From assembly GCF_000721075.1 (NCBI RefSeq), contig NZ_JOEQ01000034.1, positions 1 to 64,000 on the forward strand: a stretch of DNA of 64,000 nucleotides, written 5' to 3'. A program made the translations under genes and the position numbers. The stretch's first letter is position 1. The number at the start of each line of letters is the position of its first letter. The notes beneath the pieces were generated by a model that was not told the DNA's origin, did not search any database, and saw only the letters and a program-made list of their open reading frames with translations. The DNA comes from Streptosporangium amethystogenes. GTDB lineage: Bacteria > Actinomycetota > Actinomycetes > Streptosporangiales > Streptosporangiaceae. Positions 42,309 through 51,369 of the stretch are shown in pieces.

Positions 42309-43477
42309 TTGGCCGGTTCCAGACCGTAGACGCGCAGGGCGTTGTCCACACCGATCATGGTGGCCACCCGGACGGCCTCCGCCTCGGCCCACTCTCCGGC
42401 ATCGACCCACCCGCGCAGCGCCCGGCCGAGCCCGCGGCGGAACAGGCGCGCCCCCAGCATGTGCAGCTCCGCCGGGCCCCAGGCGTCCGAGGAGAACAAG
42501 ATCTTGGCGAACGGCGCGAGTTCCAGCGACTCGGCGATCAGCGCGTCCGACCGGCTGCCGGTGTAGTTGACGCCGAGACCGACGTCGAAGTAGACGTGTG
42601 GGAAGACCTGCGCGAGATAACCGGCGTTGCGGTGGTACGGGTAGCAGTGCAGCAGCAGGATGTCCACGCCGTGCGGCTCGATGAGCTTCAGCCAGCGGGT
42701 GAGCAGCAGCGGGTCACACATGTGCAGCTCCACGTCGGGGTCCCCGTAACCGGCGTGCAGTTGCAGCGGCAACCCGCGCTCCACCCCGGCCCAGAGTCCG
42801 AGGCGGAGCAGCACCGGGTCGTCCACCCGCCACTGGCCGCTCGCCTCGCCGGCGGACAGCCAGCGGCCCGCCGCCAGGGCGACCTCCCGGTCGCCGGGCG
42901 GTGCCGGGTCGAAGGCGAAGCCGTGCCGGTAGGCGACGATGCTCTTGAGGCCGACGGCGCCGACGGTGCGGCGCTCCAGCTCCTCGCGGAAGCGGCCCGG
43001 CAGTTCCGCAGCCGAGACCCCCGAGGCGGCCACCTGCTCCAGCACCTGCTCGATGCGGACCACCTCGTGCACGGGCCGCCCCGACGCCTCCGCCATCCCG
43101 GCCGGGTCCAGGACGTCGTCGCCCCGATAACCGGTCTCCAGCAGAAAGCGGCCGATACCGCTGGCGGCCAGGAGCAGCCGGTTGACCTCGGCGGCGCCCA
43201 GTTCGGTGCGGCGCGCCAGGTAGTCCTCCGGCGCCGCGTGGGCGGGCAGGCCGAGGACCGGCGCGCACCAGCGGCGGATCGCGAAACCCAGCTGGGAGTC
43301 GAACTGGGTCATGAACGCCGGGATCGGCCGGTCGGACTCGGTCACCAGCGTCTCGAACTCACCGCGGCCCAGCTCTCCCGAGGAGGCACCGTGCACATGG
43401 TGGTCGACCAGGGGAAGGGTGGCGAGCACGCCCTCCAGGTCGCCGGCCGCGTCCCCGGAGAAGTTCTCAGTAGACAT
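42305..43477 (-). CDS. FluG-like amidohydrolase
   Basis: TIM-barrel metal-dependent hydrolase of 390 residues, like the N-terminal half of FluG/nodulin-glutamine synthetase fusion proteins. Metal ligands: DHHVHG near the N terminus, LHAGYGD, LLLHCYPYH and the late Asp in FSSDAWG. It overlaps the glutamine synthetase-like gene by 11 bp, so the pair reproduces the FluG fusion as two polypeptides. In such pairs the hydrolase is thought to act on the gamma-glutamyl or decarboxylated product. AGACC-spaced ATG, no strong ribosome site needed because of coupling. Confidence 0.88.
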   Translation of the reverse strand: MSTENFSGDAAGDLEGVLATLPLVDHHVHGASSGELGRGEFETLVTESDRPIPAFMTQFDSQLGFAIRRWCAPVLGLPAHAAPEDYLARRTELGAAEVNRLLLAASGIGRFLLETGYRGDDVLDPAGMAEASGRPVHEVVRIEQVLEQVAASGVSAAELPGRFREELERRTVGAVGLKSIVAYRHGFAFDPAPPGDREVALAAGRWLSAGEASGQWRVDDPVLLRLGLWAGVERGLPLQLHAGYGDPDVELHMCDPLLLTRWLKLIEPHGVDILLLHCYPYHRNAGYLAQVFPHVYFDVGLGVNYTGSRSDALIAESLELAPFAKILFSSDAWGPAELHMLGARLFRRGLGRALRGWVDAGEWAEAEAVRVATMIGVDNALRVYGLEPAK

Positions 43478-44756
43478 CGGCGACCTTCCGGCAGAGCTCG
43501 TGGTCGGGCAGTCCCTTGACGCAGGCCAGCTCGGCCCGTCGCACGGCGAGGAACGTGTGGAGCAGTTCGTGGGGGAACCAGCCTCGGGCGACCTCGTCGG
43601 CCTCCAGCGCGGCGAGCGCCTCGGGCAGGGAGCCGGGGAGCGCGGGCTCTTCGGCCAGGTCGGCCTCGGACGCGGTCTCCGGCCACACCCGGGCGGGCTC
43701 GGCCCCGGCCAGTCCCGCGAGGCCGGCGCGGATCAGGACGCCGAGCACCAGCCACGGGTTGGCCGTGGCGTCCGCCGCCCGGTACTCCAGGTGGAGCTGG
43801 TCCGCGGGGTCGGCACCGCCGATCTCGACGGTCGGCGCGATGCGCAGCAGCGCCTCGCGGTTACGCTCGGCGAGGAAGACCCCGCCGGCGCTCCACCGGT
43901 GCGGGGTGAGTCGCAGATAGGAGCCGACGCTGGGCGCGGTGACGGCCACCACCGCACCGGCGTGCCGCAGGATTCCGGCCGCGAACCTGGCCGCGGTCGA
44001 GGAGAGCCTGCCGGGTGCTCCGGCGTCGAACATCACCGGGCCGCCACCGACCTCGCGGAGCGAGAAGTGCACGTGGACGCCGTTGCCGACGCCCGCGGGG
44101 TCGGCCAGCGGGACGAAGGTGACCGGGTGCCCCCTGCGGCGGGCGAGGTCGCGGACGAGTTCGCGCAGCAGGATCGCCCGGTCGGCGGCGACCATCCCGG
44201 GAGCGGGCCGCAGGGTGATCTCGAACTGGCCGTCCCCGTACTCGGGGAGCCAGCTCTCCGGCTCCAGCCCGGCCGTCTCCAGCAGCGCGACCAGGTCGGT
44301 GCCGAACGGCTCGGCGCCGCGCAGGCGCTGGAAGGAGAAGGGCGGCGCCTCGGCCTGGTCGCCGAGCATGAACTCGTGTTCGAAGGAGGCGTTCACCTCA
44401 AGGCCCGCGACCTCTCTCAGATCCGCCAGCGCACGGGCGAGGAAGCCGCGCGGGCAGCCGGGCCAGGGGCTGCCGTCCAGGCCGGTCTGGTCGGCGAGGT
44501 AGAGCCGGGTGCCCGGCACCGGGCCGTCGGCGGGCAGGTCGACGGCCGTCGCGGGGTCGGGGAGCAGCCGCAGGTCGCCCACCGAGCCGAAGACGTTGTC
44601 GTCGGTCAGGTGGCCGAAACAGGTCAGCGCCAGATTGGCGGGGACCCATCCCACTCCGGTGCGCAACGTCTGGTCCAGCCGGGCCACCGGGGTAGCCCGG
44701 CCCCGCATCTGGGCCGCGAGGTCACAGGTCGCCACGAAGGCGGTCCCTGTCGTCAT
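43467..44756 (-). CDS. Glutamine synthetase-like gamma-glutamyl ligase
   Basis: ATP-grasp-like glutamine synthetase-fold ligase of 429 residues. Catalytic segments are present: EHEFML, GDGQFEI, NGVHVHFSL and PSVGSYLRLTPHRWSAG. The beta-grasp N-terminal domain is shortened compared with GlnA, and there is no adenylylation Tyr motif. It groups by pattern with amine- or polyamine-glutamylating ligases (PuuA/GlnA3/FluG type), so the likely reaction joins glutamate to an amine. First gene of the minus-strand operon; its promoter shares the gap 44757-44953 with a divergent SDR gene. Confidence 0.87.
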   Translation of the reverse strand: MTTGTAFVATCDLAAQMRGRATPVARLDQTLRTGVGWVPANLALTCFGHLTDDNVFGSVGDLRLLPDPATAVDLPADGPVPGTRLYLADQTGLDGSPWPGCPRGFLARALADLREVAGLEVNASFEHEFMLGDQAEAPPFSFQRLRGAEPFGTDLVALLETAGLEPESWLPEYGDGQFEITLRPAPGMVAADRAILLRELVRDLARRRGHPVTFVPLADPAGVGNGVHVHFSLREVGGGPVMFDAGAPGRLSSTAARFAAGILRHAGAVVAVTAPSVGSYLRLTPHRWSAGGVFLAERNREALLRIAPTVEIGGADPADQLHLEYRAADATANPWLVLGVLIRAGLAGLAGAEPARVWPETASEADLAEEPALPGSLPEALAALEADEVARGWFPHELLHTFLAVRRAELACVKGLPDHELCRKVADVY

Positions 44757-44807
44757 CGGCTTTCTCCTCCCAGTCCGGTCCGCACCTCGCGTCCCGGCCG
44801 CCCTAAG

Positions 44808-44828
44808 TGAAACATATGGTTCATATGT
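44808..44828. promoter_or_regulatory. Overlapping CATATG palindromes in the divergent promoter
   Basis: TGAAACATATGGTTCA (44808-44823) is a 16-bp palindrome with one mismatched pair. ACATATG-GTT-CATATGT (44812-44828) is a perfect 7-3-7 repeat across it. A third CATATG lies at 44897-44902. The site sits between the glutamine synthetase-like operon and the SDR/ABC operon and is a candidate operator for the region, perhaps for the RpiR protein at 55445. Confidence 0.65.
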
Positions 44829-44953
44829 ATGGTCAAGGCGGTGGAATGAAACTTAGCATGCGTGTTACCTGATACCCCTGACAGAAACGCCCAGGTCATA
44901 TGTGTCGAGCCGGCGGGAGGCCGCTCCCGCCCGGCATCACCGGAAGGCATCCC

Positions 44954-45748
44954 ATGACGGACAACCTCTCTCCCGGCAGGTTCAACGGGACGGTCGTCCT
45001 GGTCACCGGCGGGGCCCAGGGCATCGGCCGGGGCATCACCGGGGCGTTCCACGAGGCGGGGGCGACGGTCGTCGTCGCCGACCTCGACGAGACGCGCACG
45101 GCGAGGGTCACCGCGGAGCTCGCCGCCGTCTCGGGGGGATCACCGGCGGCCTCGGCGGTGCGCCTGGACGTGCGTGACCCGGAGTCGGTGACCGCCGCCT
45201 TCGAGCAGGCGACCGCCCTGCACGGCGGAGTGGACGTGCTGGTCAACTGCGCCGGGGTCTATCCGAACACCCCGGTCCTCGACATGACCGCCGCGGAGTG
45301 GGACGAGGTGTTCGCCGTCAACGTCCGCGGCGTGATGCTGGCCTCGCAGGCCTTCGCCCGCACCTCCGGCACCCTCGGGGACGGGCGCCGGATCGTCAAC
45401 GTCTCCTCCGGCGCGGCCCGTTCGGCCCGGGTGGGCGCCGCCCACTACTGCTCGTCCAAGGCGGCGGTGGAGATGCTCACCAGGGTCCTGGCGCTGGAGT
45501 TCGCCCCGTCGGGGATCACCGTCAACGCCGTCGCCCCCGGACTGATCGAGGTCCCGGCCACCGTGGCGCTCTCGGCCGAGTACGTGGCGGCACTGGTCGC
45601 CGGGCAGCCGGTGCACCGCATGGGCACGCCGGCGGAGATCGCGCGGGCGTGCGTGTTCCTCGCCGATCCGGACTCCTCCTTCATCACGGGGAGTGTTCTC
45701 GACGTGGACGGAGGCTTCCTGGCCGGAACGGCCCTGCCGCCGAGCTGA
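44954..45748 (+). CDS. Short-chain dehydrogenase/reductase
   Basis: NAD(P)-dependent oxidoreductase of 264 residues. The Rossmann motif VTGGAQGIGRGI, the NCAG motif (NCAGVYP), the catalytic Ser (NVSSG) and Tyr-x-x-x-Lys (HYCSSKAA) are all present, with a normal classical SDR C terminus (DVDGGFLAG). GGAAGG lies 7 nt before the ATG at 44954. It is first on the plus strand of the catabolic region and probably oxidises an alcohol or carbonyl intermediate. A second SDR lies at 49811. Confidence 0.92.
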   Translation: MTDNLSPGRFNGTVVLVTGGAQGIGRGITGAFHEAGATVVVADLDETRTARVTAELAAVSGGSPAASAVRLDVRDPESVTAAFEQATALHGGVDVLVNCAGVYPNTPVLDMTAAEWDEVFAVNVRGVMLASQAFARTSGTLGDGRRIVNVSSGAARSARVGAAHYCSSKAAVEMLTRVLALEFAPSGITVNAVAPGLIEVPATVALSAEYVAALVAGQPVHRMGTPAEIARACVFLADPDSSFITGSVLDVDGGFLAGTALPPS

Positions 45749-45949
45749 ACCACGTTTTACGAGATCAGAGCGGTGCGGCGGATCGAGTTTAAGTAACAAA
45801 CCTTTTACAGGTCTAGCCTTTGCCTCAGGATGCAACGTACGTTTCAATTGTCGACAGTGACAGAACGGTGCAAAACAGGCATGTGACGCTCTCCGGCATG
45901 TCCCGCATGCGTTCGTCCGCTCGTCCCACAGACGCAGAGAGGCTTCACC

Positions 45950-47263
45950 GTGGCCCGTTCCCCCTTCCTCCGTCCCCGGACGCCCACCCGGGCGATCACC
46001 GCCGTCGCGGTGACGGGCGCCCTGGCGGCGCTCACCGCGTGCTCCTCCTCCACCTCCCCCGACACCTCCGCCGCGGAGACCGGCGGCGCGGCCGGCACGA
46101 AGGAGATCCAGATCGGCCTGCTCGCCCCGCTGACCGGGGGCCTGGCATCCGACGGCCTGGGCATGAAGCAGGGGGCCGAGCTGGCCGTCAAGCAGCTCAA
46201 CGAGGCCGGCGGCGTCAACGGGTACACGTTCAAGCTCAAGGTCGTGGACGTGCAGAGCCAGTCCAACGACGCGGTGACCAAGGGCGTACAGACCCTGACC
46301 GACGACGAGTCGGTGAAGGCGGTCGTCACCGGTTACGCCTCCACGTCCAACTTCGAGATCGACGAGTTCGCCGCGGCGGAGAAGGTCTACCTCATCGGCG
46401 GCAACACCGCGCAGACCCAGGCCATCATCGGGAAGGACCCGGCGAAGTACCCCACGGTCTGGTCGATCACCCCTGACTACGACGCCTACGGGACCGAGCC
46501 GGTCGACCTGGCGGAGTCCTGGGCCGAGCAGGGGCTGTGGAAGCCGCGCAACAAGTCGGCGTTCATCGTCCGCTCCGACAACCCCTACAGCGAGAACATC
46601 GCCGACGGCCTGGTCAAGCAGTTCAAGGCCAAGGGCTGGAGCATCGCCGGCCAGGAGAAGGTGCCGTTCGGCACGGTCAACGACTGGGGCACGGTTCTCG
46701 GGAAGATCCGCTCCGCCGACCCCGACTTCATCGTCAACACCGACTACCAGGTCTCCAACGAGGCCAGCTTCCTGCAGCAGTTCCTGCAGAAGCCCACCGA
46801 GTCCCTGGTCTTCATGCAGTACGGCCCCAACCAGCCCCAGTTCTTCGAGCTGACCAAGCAGCAGGCCGAGGGCGTGCTGTTCAACAACCTCGCGGGCATG
46901 GTGCCCTCGCCCAGCTACGCGCCGGCCGCGCAGCTGCAGAAGGACTGGCAGGCCGCGTACGGGACCGACAACGTCGACCCGCAGGGCGTGATGACCTACG
47001 TGGAGACCATGATCTACGCCGATGCGCTGCGCGAGGTCGGCGACCCCGACGACGCGTCGGCGATCGGTGCCGCCATCGGCAAGAGCGACAGCGAGCGGGC
47101 CTCCGGCCGGATCGCGTTCGACCAGACCACGCACCTGGCCAAGCAGGGCGACGACTACGTGCCGCTGCAGTCCTTCCAGTTCCAGGACGAGAAGCGAGTG
47201 CTGATCGCCCCTGAGAAGTACAAGTCGGGCTCCTTCCAGCTCCCGCCGTGGATGAAGAAGTGA
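45950..47263 (+). CDS. Liv-type ABC transporter substrate-binding lipoprotein
   Basis: Extracellular binding protein of 437 residues for an amino-acid- or amide-like solute, periplasmic-binding type 1 fold. Lipobox ALTAC with Cys31 follows a Sec signal. The typical start of the mature fold is visible (IQIGLLAPLTGGLASDGLGM). It supplies the importer encoded at 50623-53963 in the same region. GTG start; stop overlaps the NodB-type gene by 4 bp. The two-hundred-nt gap before it contains AACGTACGTT and is the likely promoter. Confidence 0.92.
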   Translation: MARSPFLRPRTPTRAITAVAVTGALAALTACSSSTSPDTSAAETGGAAGTKEIQIGLLAPLTGGLASDGLGMKQGAELAVKQLNEAGGVNGYTFKLKVVDVQSQSNDAVTKGVQTLTDDESVKAVVTGYASTSNFEIDEFAAAEKVYLIGGNTAQTQAIIGKDPAKYPTVWSITPDYDAYGTEPVDLAESWAEQGLWKPRNKSAFIVRSDNPYSENIADGLVKQFKAKGWSIAGQEKVPFGTVNDWGTVLGKIRSADPDFIVNTDYQVSNEASFLQQFLQKPTESLVFMQYGPNQPQFFELTKQQAEGVLFNNLAGMVPSPSYAPAAQLQKDWQAAYGTDNVDPQGVMTYVETMIYADALREVGDPDDASAIGAAIGKSDSERASGRIAFDQTTHLAKQGDDYVPLQSFQFQDEKRVLIAPEKYKSGSFQLPPWMKK

Positions 47264-48105
47264 CCTCCGCCTCCCTGGCGCTGCCGCCGGGCAAGCGGAT
47301 GGCCGTGGCGCTGACCTTCGACTTCGACGCCCATTCCCCCTGGATGGGCACCATGGGCCGCACGTCGCCGTCCTACCTGTCACGCGGTGACTTCGGCGCC
47401 GAACAGGGGGTGCCCCGGCTGCTGGAGCTGCTCGGCCGCAACGACCTGCCTGCGACCTGGGCCACCCCCGGCCACGACCTGGTGACCTTCCCGCACCGCA
47501 TCGAGCAGATCCTGGCGGCCGGGCACGAGATCGCCGCGCACGGCTGCTACCACGAGGTCGTACCCGATCTGGGACCCGACGAGGAGCGCCGGCTCATGGA
47601 GGTCGCGCTGCGCCAGCACGAGCAGGTCGTCGGGCGCCGTCCCCGCGGCTACCGCTCGCCCGCCTGGGACTTCTCCGAGAGCACGCTGGGCCTGCTTGAG
47701 GAGTTCGGCTTCGACTGGGACAGCTCGCTGATGGGCCGGGAGTTCGAGCCGTACCGGCCCCGGCGGGTCACGGTGAACTACGAGTCGGCCAGCGAGTTCG
47801 GCCCGGAGAGCCGGATCGTGGAGATCCCCGTGTCGTGGTATCTCGACGACTGGCCCTCGGTGGAGTACGTCGCCGGGGTCTCCCCGCTGGGTTCCCACCG
47901 CGACATGGAAGACCGCTGGAACACCATCTTCGACTACGCCCACCAGCGGGTGCCGGGCGCGGTCTACGTGCTCACCATGCACCCGCAGACCATCGGCCGG
48001 GCCCACCACCTGCTCGTCCTGGAGGCGCTGGTCGAGCGGATGCTGGCGGCGGGCGACGTCTGGTTCGCGACGCTGAGCGAGATCGCCGATGCCTGGCAGG
48101 GCTGA
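47260..48105 (+). CDS. NodB-fold polysaccharide deacetylase-like amidohydrolase
   Basis: Metal-dependent deacetylase of the NodB/PuuE fold, 281 residues, without a signal peptide and so cytosolic. The motif TFDFDAHSPW gives the two metal/catalytic Asp residues and HGCYHE the His pair; YRSPAWDFS follows. Lack of export makes a small N-acyl substrate or allantoinase-like (PuuE) substrate likelier than a polymer. GTG at 47260 overlaps the binding-protein stop. It in turn overlaps the gamma-glutamyltransferase gene by 17 bp. Confidence 0.85.
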   Translation: MTSASLALPPGKRMAVALTFDFDAHSPWMGTMGRTSPSYLSRGDFGAEQGVPRLLELLGRNDLPATWATPGHDLVTFPHRIEQILAAGHEIAAHGCYHEVVPDLGPDEERRLMEVALRQHEQVVGRRPRGYRSPAWDFSESTLGLLEEFGFDWDSSLMGREFEPYRPRRVTVNYESASEFGPESRIVEIPVSWYLDDWPSVEYVAGVSPLGSHRDMEDRWNTIFDYAHQRVPGAVYVLTMHPQTIGRAHHLLVLEALVERMLAAGDVWFATLSEIADAWQG

Positions 48106-49723
48106 GCCGGGCCCTCCCCCGGGAACCGGTGGGATGGTCACCGCACCCGACCCGAGGGCGGCGCGCGCGGGGGCGTCGATGCTGCGCGCGGGCGGCAGCG
48201 CCGTGGACGCGGCGGTCGCCACGGCCTTCGCCACCGGAGTGGTCGAGCCCTACATGAGCGGACTCGGCGGCGGCGCCTGGCTGGTGGTACGCGAGCCGGG
48301 CGCCCCGACCGCGACCGTCGTGTGCGGCCCGATCCGAGCCCCGGGCCTGGCGCACCCGGAGATGTTCGCCCCGGCGGCGTCCGCGACCGGCACCGGCCTG
48401 TACAACTGGCCGGCCGTACGCGACGACGCGAACATCGTCGGCCCGCTGTCGGTGGGCGTCCCCGGAGCGGTCGCCGCGCTGTGCCGGGCGCACACCAGGT
48501 TCGGCCGCCTGCCGCTGGCCCAGGTGCTCGCCCCGGCGATCGAACTGGCCGAGGCGGGACACGAGACCAACTGGTTCGCCTCCTCGACGATCTGCGCCGA
48601 GGCCCGGACACTGCGGGCCTTCCCCTCCTCCGCGGAACTCTTCCTGCCCGACGGCCTGCCGCTGCGCGGCCCGTCCCAGGGCCCCGGCGACCCGCTCGTC
48701 CAACCCCGGCTGGCCCGGGTGCTCCGCGAGATCGGCACCGGCGGCCCAGACGCGTTCTACCTGGGCCGGTCCGCCCGCGCGATCGCGACGGCGGTCACCG
48801 GGGCCGGTGGCCTGCTGTCGGAGAAGGATTTCGCCAGGTACGTCGCCGACGAGTCCGAGGTCCTTCCGGTCGAGATCGGCCCGATCCGGCTGTACGGCCC
48901 GCACGCCACCGGGGTGATCTCGGTGATCGAGGCACTGCAACTGGTCGAGGCCGCCCGGCGCCGGGGACTGGATCCCGGGGCTCGGCTGTGGGCGCGGGTG
49001 CTGTCCCACGCGTTCGAGGACCGGTTGCGCGAGGTCACCACCTCCCAGGAGGGGCCGGCGCCCTGGGCGCGGCTGGCCTCCCCCGAGCACGCCGACGAGG
49101 TGGTGGCCCGCTGGATCACGGGCGGGGAAGCCTTCCCCGCGCCCCCCGGCGGCTCCGCCAGGGCGGGCTGCACCTCGCACCTGTCGGCGGTCGACGACGA
49201 GGGCATGACGGTCTCGCTCACCCAGACGGTGCTCGACCTGTTCGGCTCCCGCATGGTGGAACCGGAGACCGGCATCGTGCTGAACGACGGGATGATGTAC
49301 TTCGACCCCCGCCCCGGCCGGGTGACCAGCGTGGCTCCGGGCGCGGCCGGGCTCAGCGCGGTCAGCCCCGTCGTGCTGACCGGCCCGGGGGACGCCGAGG
49401 CGACGCTCGGCGCCTCGGGCGGGCGGCGGATCATCTCCGCCGTCGCCCAGATCGCCGCCCGCTGGCGTGACGGCGCGGACCTCCAGGAGGCGATCTCGGC
49501 GCCGAGGATCCACGCCGAGGGTGACCGCGTCTGGCTGGACTCGCGCGACGCGGGGGCCACGGCCGACCTCTCCGCCGCCGGGTTCGACGTCCAGGTCGTC
49601 AGCGAGGAGCCCACCACCTGGCACTTCGCCCGCCCCAACGGCATCGCACGGCGCGGTGGCGGAGCGTGGTCCCCCGGCGTCGACCGGATGAAGCCGTACG
49701 GGGTGGGCCTGCCCGGCGGATGA
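48089..49723 (+). CDS. Gamma-glutamyltransferase family protein
   Basis: N-terminal nucleophile hydrolase of 544 residues. The autoprocessing Thr is in CTSHLSAVD (about residue 362), and GGSAVDAAVATAF and MSGLGGGAW mark the N-terminal part. There is no signal peptide, unlike GGTs of glutathione use, so it acts inside the cell. That suits hydrolysis of a cytosolic gamma-glutamyl intermediate made by the ligase at 43467, an inference. ATG at 48089 overlaps the NodB-type gene by 17 bp. Confidence 0.9.
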   Translation: MPGRAEPGPPPGTGGMVTAPDPRAARAGASMLRAGGSAVDAAVATAFATGVVEPYMSGLGGGAWLVVREPGAPTATVVCGPIRAPGLAHPEMFAPAASATGTGLYNWPAVRDDANIVGPLSVGVPGAVAALCRAHTRFGRLPLAQVLAPAIELAEAGHETNWFASSTICAEARTLRAFPSSAELFLPDGLPLRGPSQGPGDPLVQPRLARVLREIGTGGPDAFYLGRSARAIATAVTGAGGLLSEKDFARYVADESEVLPVEIGPIRLYGPHATGVISVIEALQLVEAARRRGLDPGARLWARVLSHAFEDRLREVTTSQEGPAPWARLASPEHADEVVARWITGGEAFPAPPGGSARAGCTSHLSAVDDEGMTVSLTQTVLDLFGSRMVEPETGIVLNDGMMYFDPRPGRVTSVAPGAAGLSAVSPVVLTGPGDAEATLGASGGRRIISAVAQIAARWRDGADLQEAISAPRIHAEGDRVWLDSRDAGATADLSAAGFDVQVVSEEPTTWHFARPNGIARRGGGAWSPGVDRMKPYGVGLPGG

Positions 49724-49810
49724 GACAGGCCGGCCGAGACGGCCACCCGGTCGCGGCCCACCACGGCCGACCAACACCACGAGTACCAGCAGATTGAGGG
49801 AGATATCGCG

Positions 49811-50626
49811 ATGGCGAGCACTCTGACCGGGCAACGCGCCCTGGTCACAGGCGCGGCGGGCGGGATCGGCGCGGCCATCGCGCACCGCCTGCGCGCGGAG
49901 GGGGCGCGGGTCATGATCGCCGACGTCGACGTGGAACGCGGGACGCGTACCGCCCTGGAGTTGTCGGGGGACGGCCCCGCGTGCGTGTTCCAGGTGGCGG
50001 ACGTGTCCGACGAGGACAGCGTCGAGGCGCTGTTCGCGCGGGTCTCGGACGAGTTCGGCGGCCTGGACATCCTGGTCAACAACGCCGGCATCGCGGAGAG
50101 CGGCGGCGGCGTCACCGGCGTGCCGATCTCCGAGTGGCGCAGGGTCATGGACGTCAACGTCACCGGGACGTTCCTGTGTGCCAGGGCGGCGTTCCCGCTG
50201 CTGGCCGCGGGCCGGGCGGGCGCCATGGTCAACCTGTCGTCCATCTTCGGGGTCACCGGCCTGCCGGCCTTCCCCGCCTACTCCGCGGCCAAGGGCGCCA
50301 TCGCCAACCTGACCCGGCAGCTCGCCGTCGAGGGTGGCCCACGGGGAATCCGGGTCAACGCCGTGCTGCCCGGCTACGTCGACAACGACATGGGCGACTC
50401 GCGGAGCCTGCTCGACGCCGAGGCCGCCGCGGAGTCCCTGCGGCAGCGCGAGGCGGCGGCGGCCCGCCAGCCGGCCGGGCGGCAGTGCTCGCCGGACGAG
50501 ATCGCCGCGGCGGTCGCGTTCCTGGTCGCCCCGGACGCCTCGTTCGTCAACGGCGTGCTGCTCCCGGTCGACGGCGGTTTCCTCGCCCAGGGCGACTGGC
50601 GCGGACCTGGGCAGGCCGCGTCGTGA
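49811..50626 (+). CDS. Short-chain dehydrogenase/reductase
   Basis: Classical SDR of 271 residues. It has VTGAAGGIGAAI for the cofactor, NNAGIAE, the catalytic Ser in NLSSIFG and YSAAKG for Tyr and Lys. An insert at about 200-225 (AAAESLRQREAAAARQPAGR) is longer than usual. GGGAGA precedes the ATG. Its stop overlaps the LivG-type ATPase start by 4 bp, so it leads the transporter operon. Substrate unknown, probably the deaminated or hydroxylated product of the imported compound. Confidence 0.92.
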   Translation: MASTLTGQRALVTGAAGGIGAAIAHRLRAEGARVMIADVDVERGTRTALELSGDGPACVFQVADVSDEDSVEALFARVSDEFGGLDILVNNAGIAESGGGVTGVPISEWRRVMDVNVTGTFLCARAAFPLLAAGRAGAMVNLSSIFGVTGLPAFPAYSAAKGAIANLTRQLAVEGGPRGIRVNAVLPGYVDNDMGDSRSLLDAEAAAESLRQREAAAARQPAGRQCSPDEIAAAVAFLVAPDASFVNGVLLPVDGGFLAQGDWRGPGQAAS

Positions 50627-51369
50627 ACGGGAACTCGCAGGTCATCCTCGCCGCGCACGAGGTCGGCAAGTCGTTCGGCAGCCTGCGGGCCGTCGACGGC
50701 GTCTCGATGTCGGTGACGCGCGACGAGGTCTTCGGCCTGGCCGGCCCCAACGGCGCGGGCAAGAGCACGCTGTTCAACCTGCTCACCGGTATCCCGATCC
50801 GGCCTGACTCCGGAAAGGTGATCTTCGACGGCCACGAGATCCAGAACCGCTCACCGCGCTGGATCGCCAAGGCCGGCCTCAAGCGCACCTTCCAGACCGA
50901 GGCCGTCTTCGAGTCGCTGAGCGTGCTGGAGAACGTCCGCATCGGCTCGGCGTACGGCGGCGCGGGCAGGGCCAGGCGCTGGACCCCCGCCCGGTGCCGG
51001 GAGGCGCTGGACGCGGTGGAACTCGGCGGCGATCTGAACCGCCCGGCCGACGGGCTCTCGCTGATCGACCGCAAGCGTCTGATGATCGCCGGCGCGCTGG
51101 TCAGCGGCCCTTCGGTACTGCTGCTCGACGAGCCCGCGGCCGGCCTCGACCCGGCCGACCAGGACGCGCTGATCCGGTTGCTGGCCGGTGTGCACGGCAC
51201 GGGCGTCACCATGGTGATCATCGAGCACGTGCTGTCGGTGCTGGAGGCGCTCGCCGACCGGATGGCGGTCCTCGACAGCGGCCGGATCATCGTGACCGGC
51301 AGGCCGGCCGAGGTCCTGTCCGACCCGAGGGTCGTCGAAGCCTACCTGGGACCGGGGGCCGCGCGATGA
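50623..51369 (+). CDS. Liv-type ABC importer ATPase (LivG-like)
   Basis: Nucleotide-binding subunit of 248 residues. Walker A GPNGAGKST, Walker B LLLDEPAAGLD and the switch His in IEHVLSV are normal. The signature motif is not LSGGQ or LSYGQ but LSLIDRKRL, unusual for the family though LivG proteins vary here. It pairs with the second ATPase at 51366 (4-bp overlap). GTG start overlaps the SDR stop. Confidence 0.92.
   Translation: MNGNSQVILAAHEVGKSFGSLRAVDGVSMSVTRDEVFGLAGPNGAGKSTLFNLLTGIPIRPDSGKVIFDGHEIQNRSPRWIAKAGLKRTFQTEAVFESLSVLENVRIGSAYGGAGRARRWTPARCREALDAVELGGDLNRPADGLSLIDRKRLMIAGALVSGPSVLLLDEPAAGLDPADQDALIRLLAGVHGTGVTMVIIEHVLSVLEALADRMAVLDSGRIIVTGRPAEVLSDPRVVEAYLGPGAAR

Noticed and set aside
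47972..49885. 637-codon minus-strand frame across the gamma-glutamyltransferase gene.
   Set aside because: It is an antisense shadow caused by high third-position GC; the composition is Arg/Gly/Pro/His-rich and no family pattern is present.
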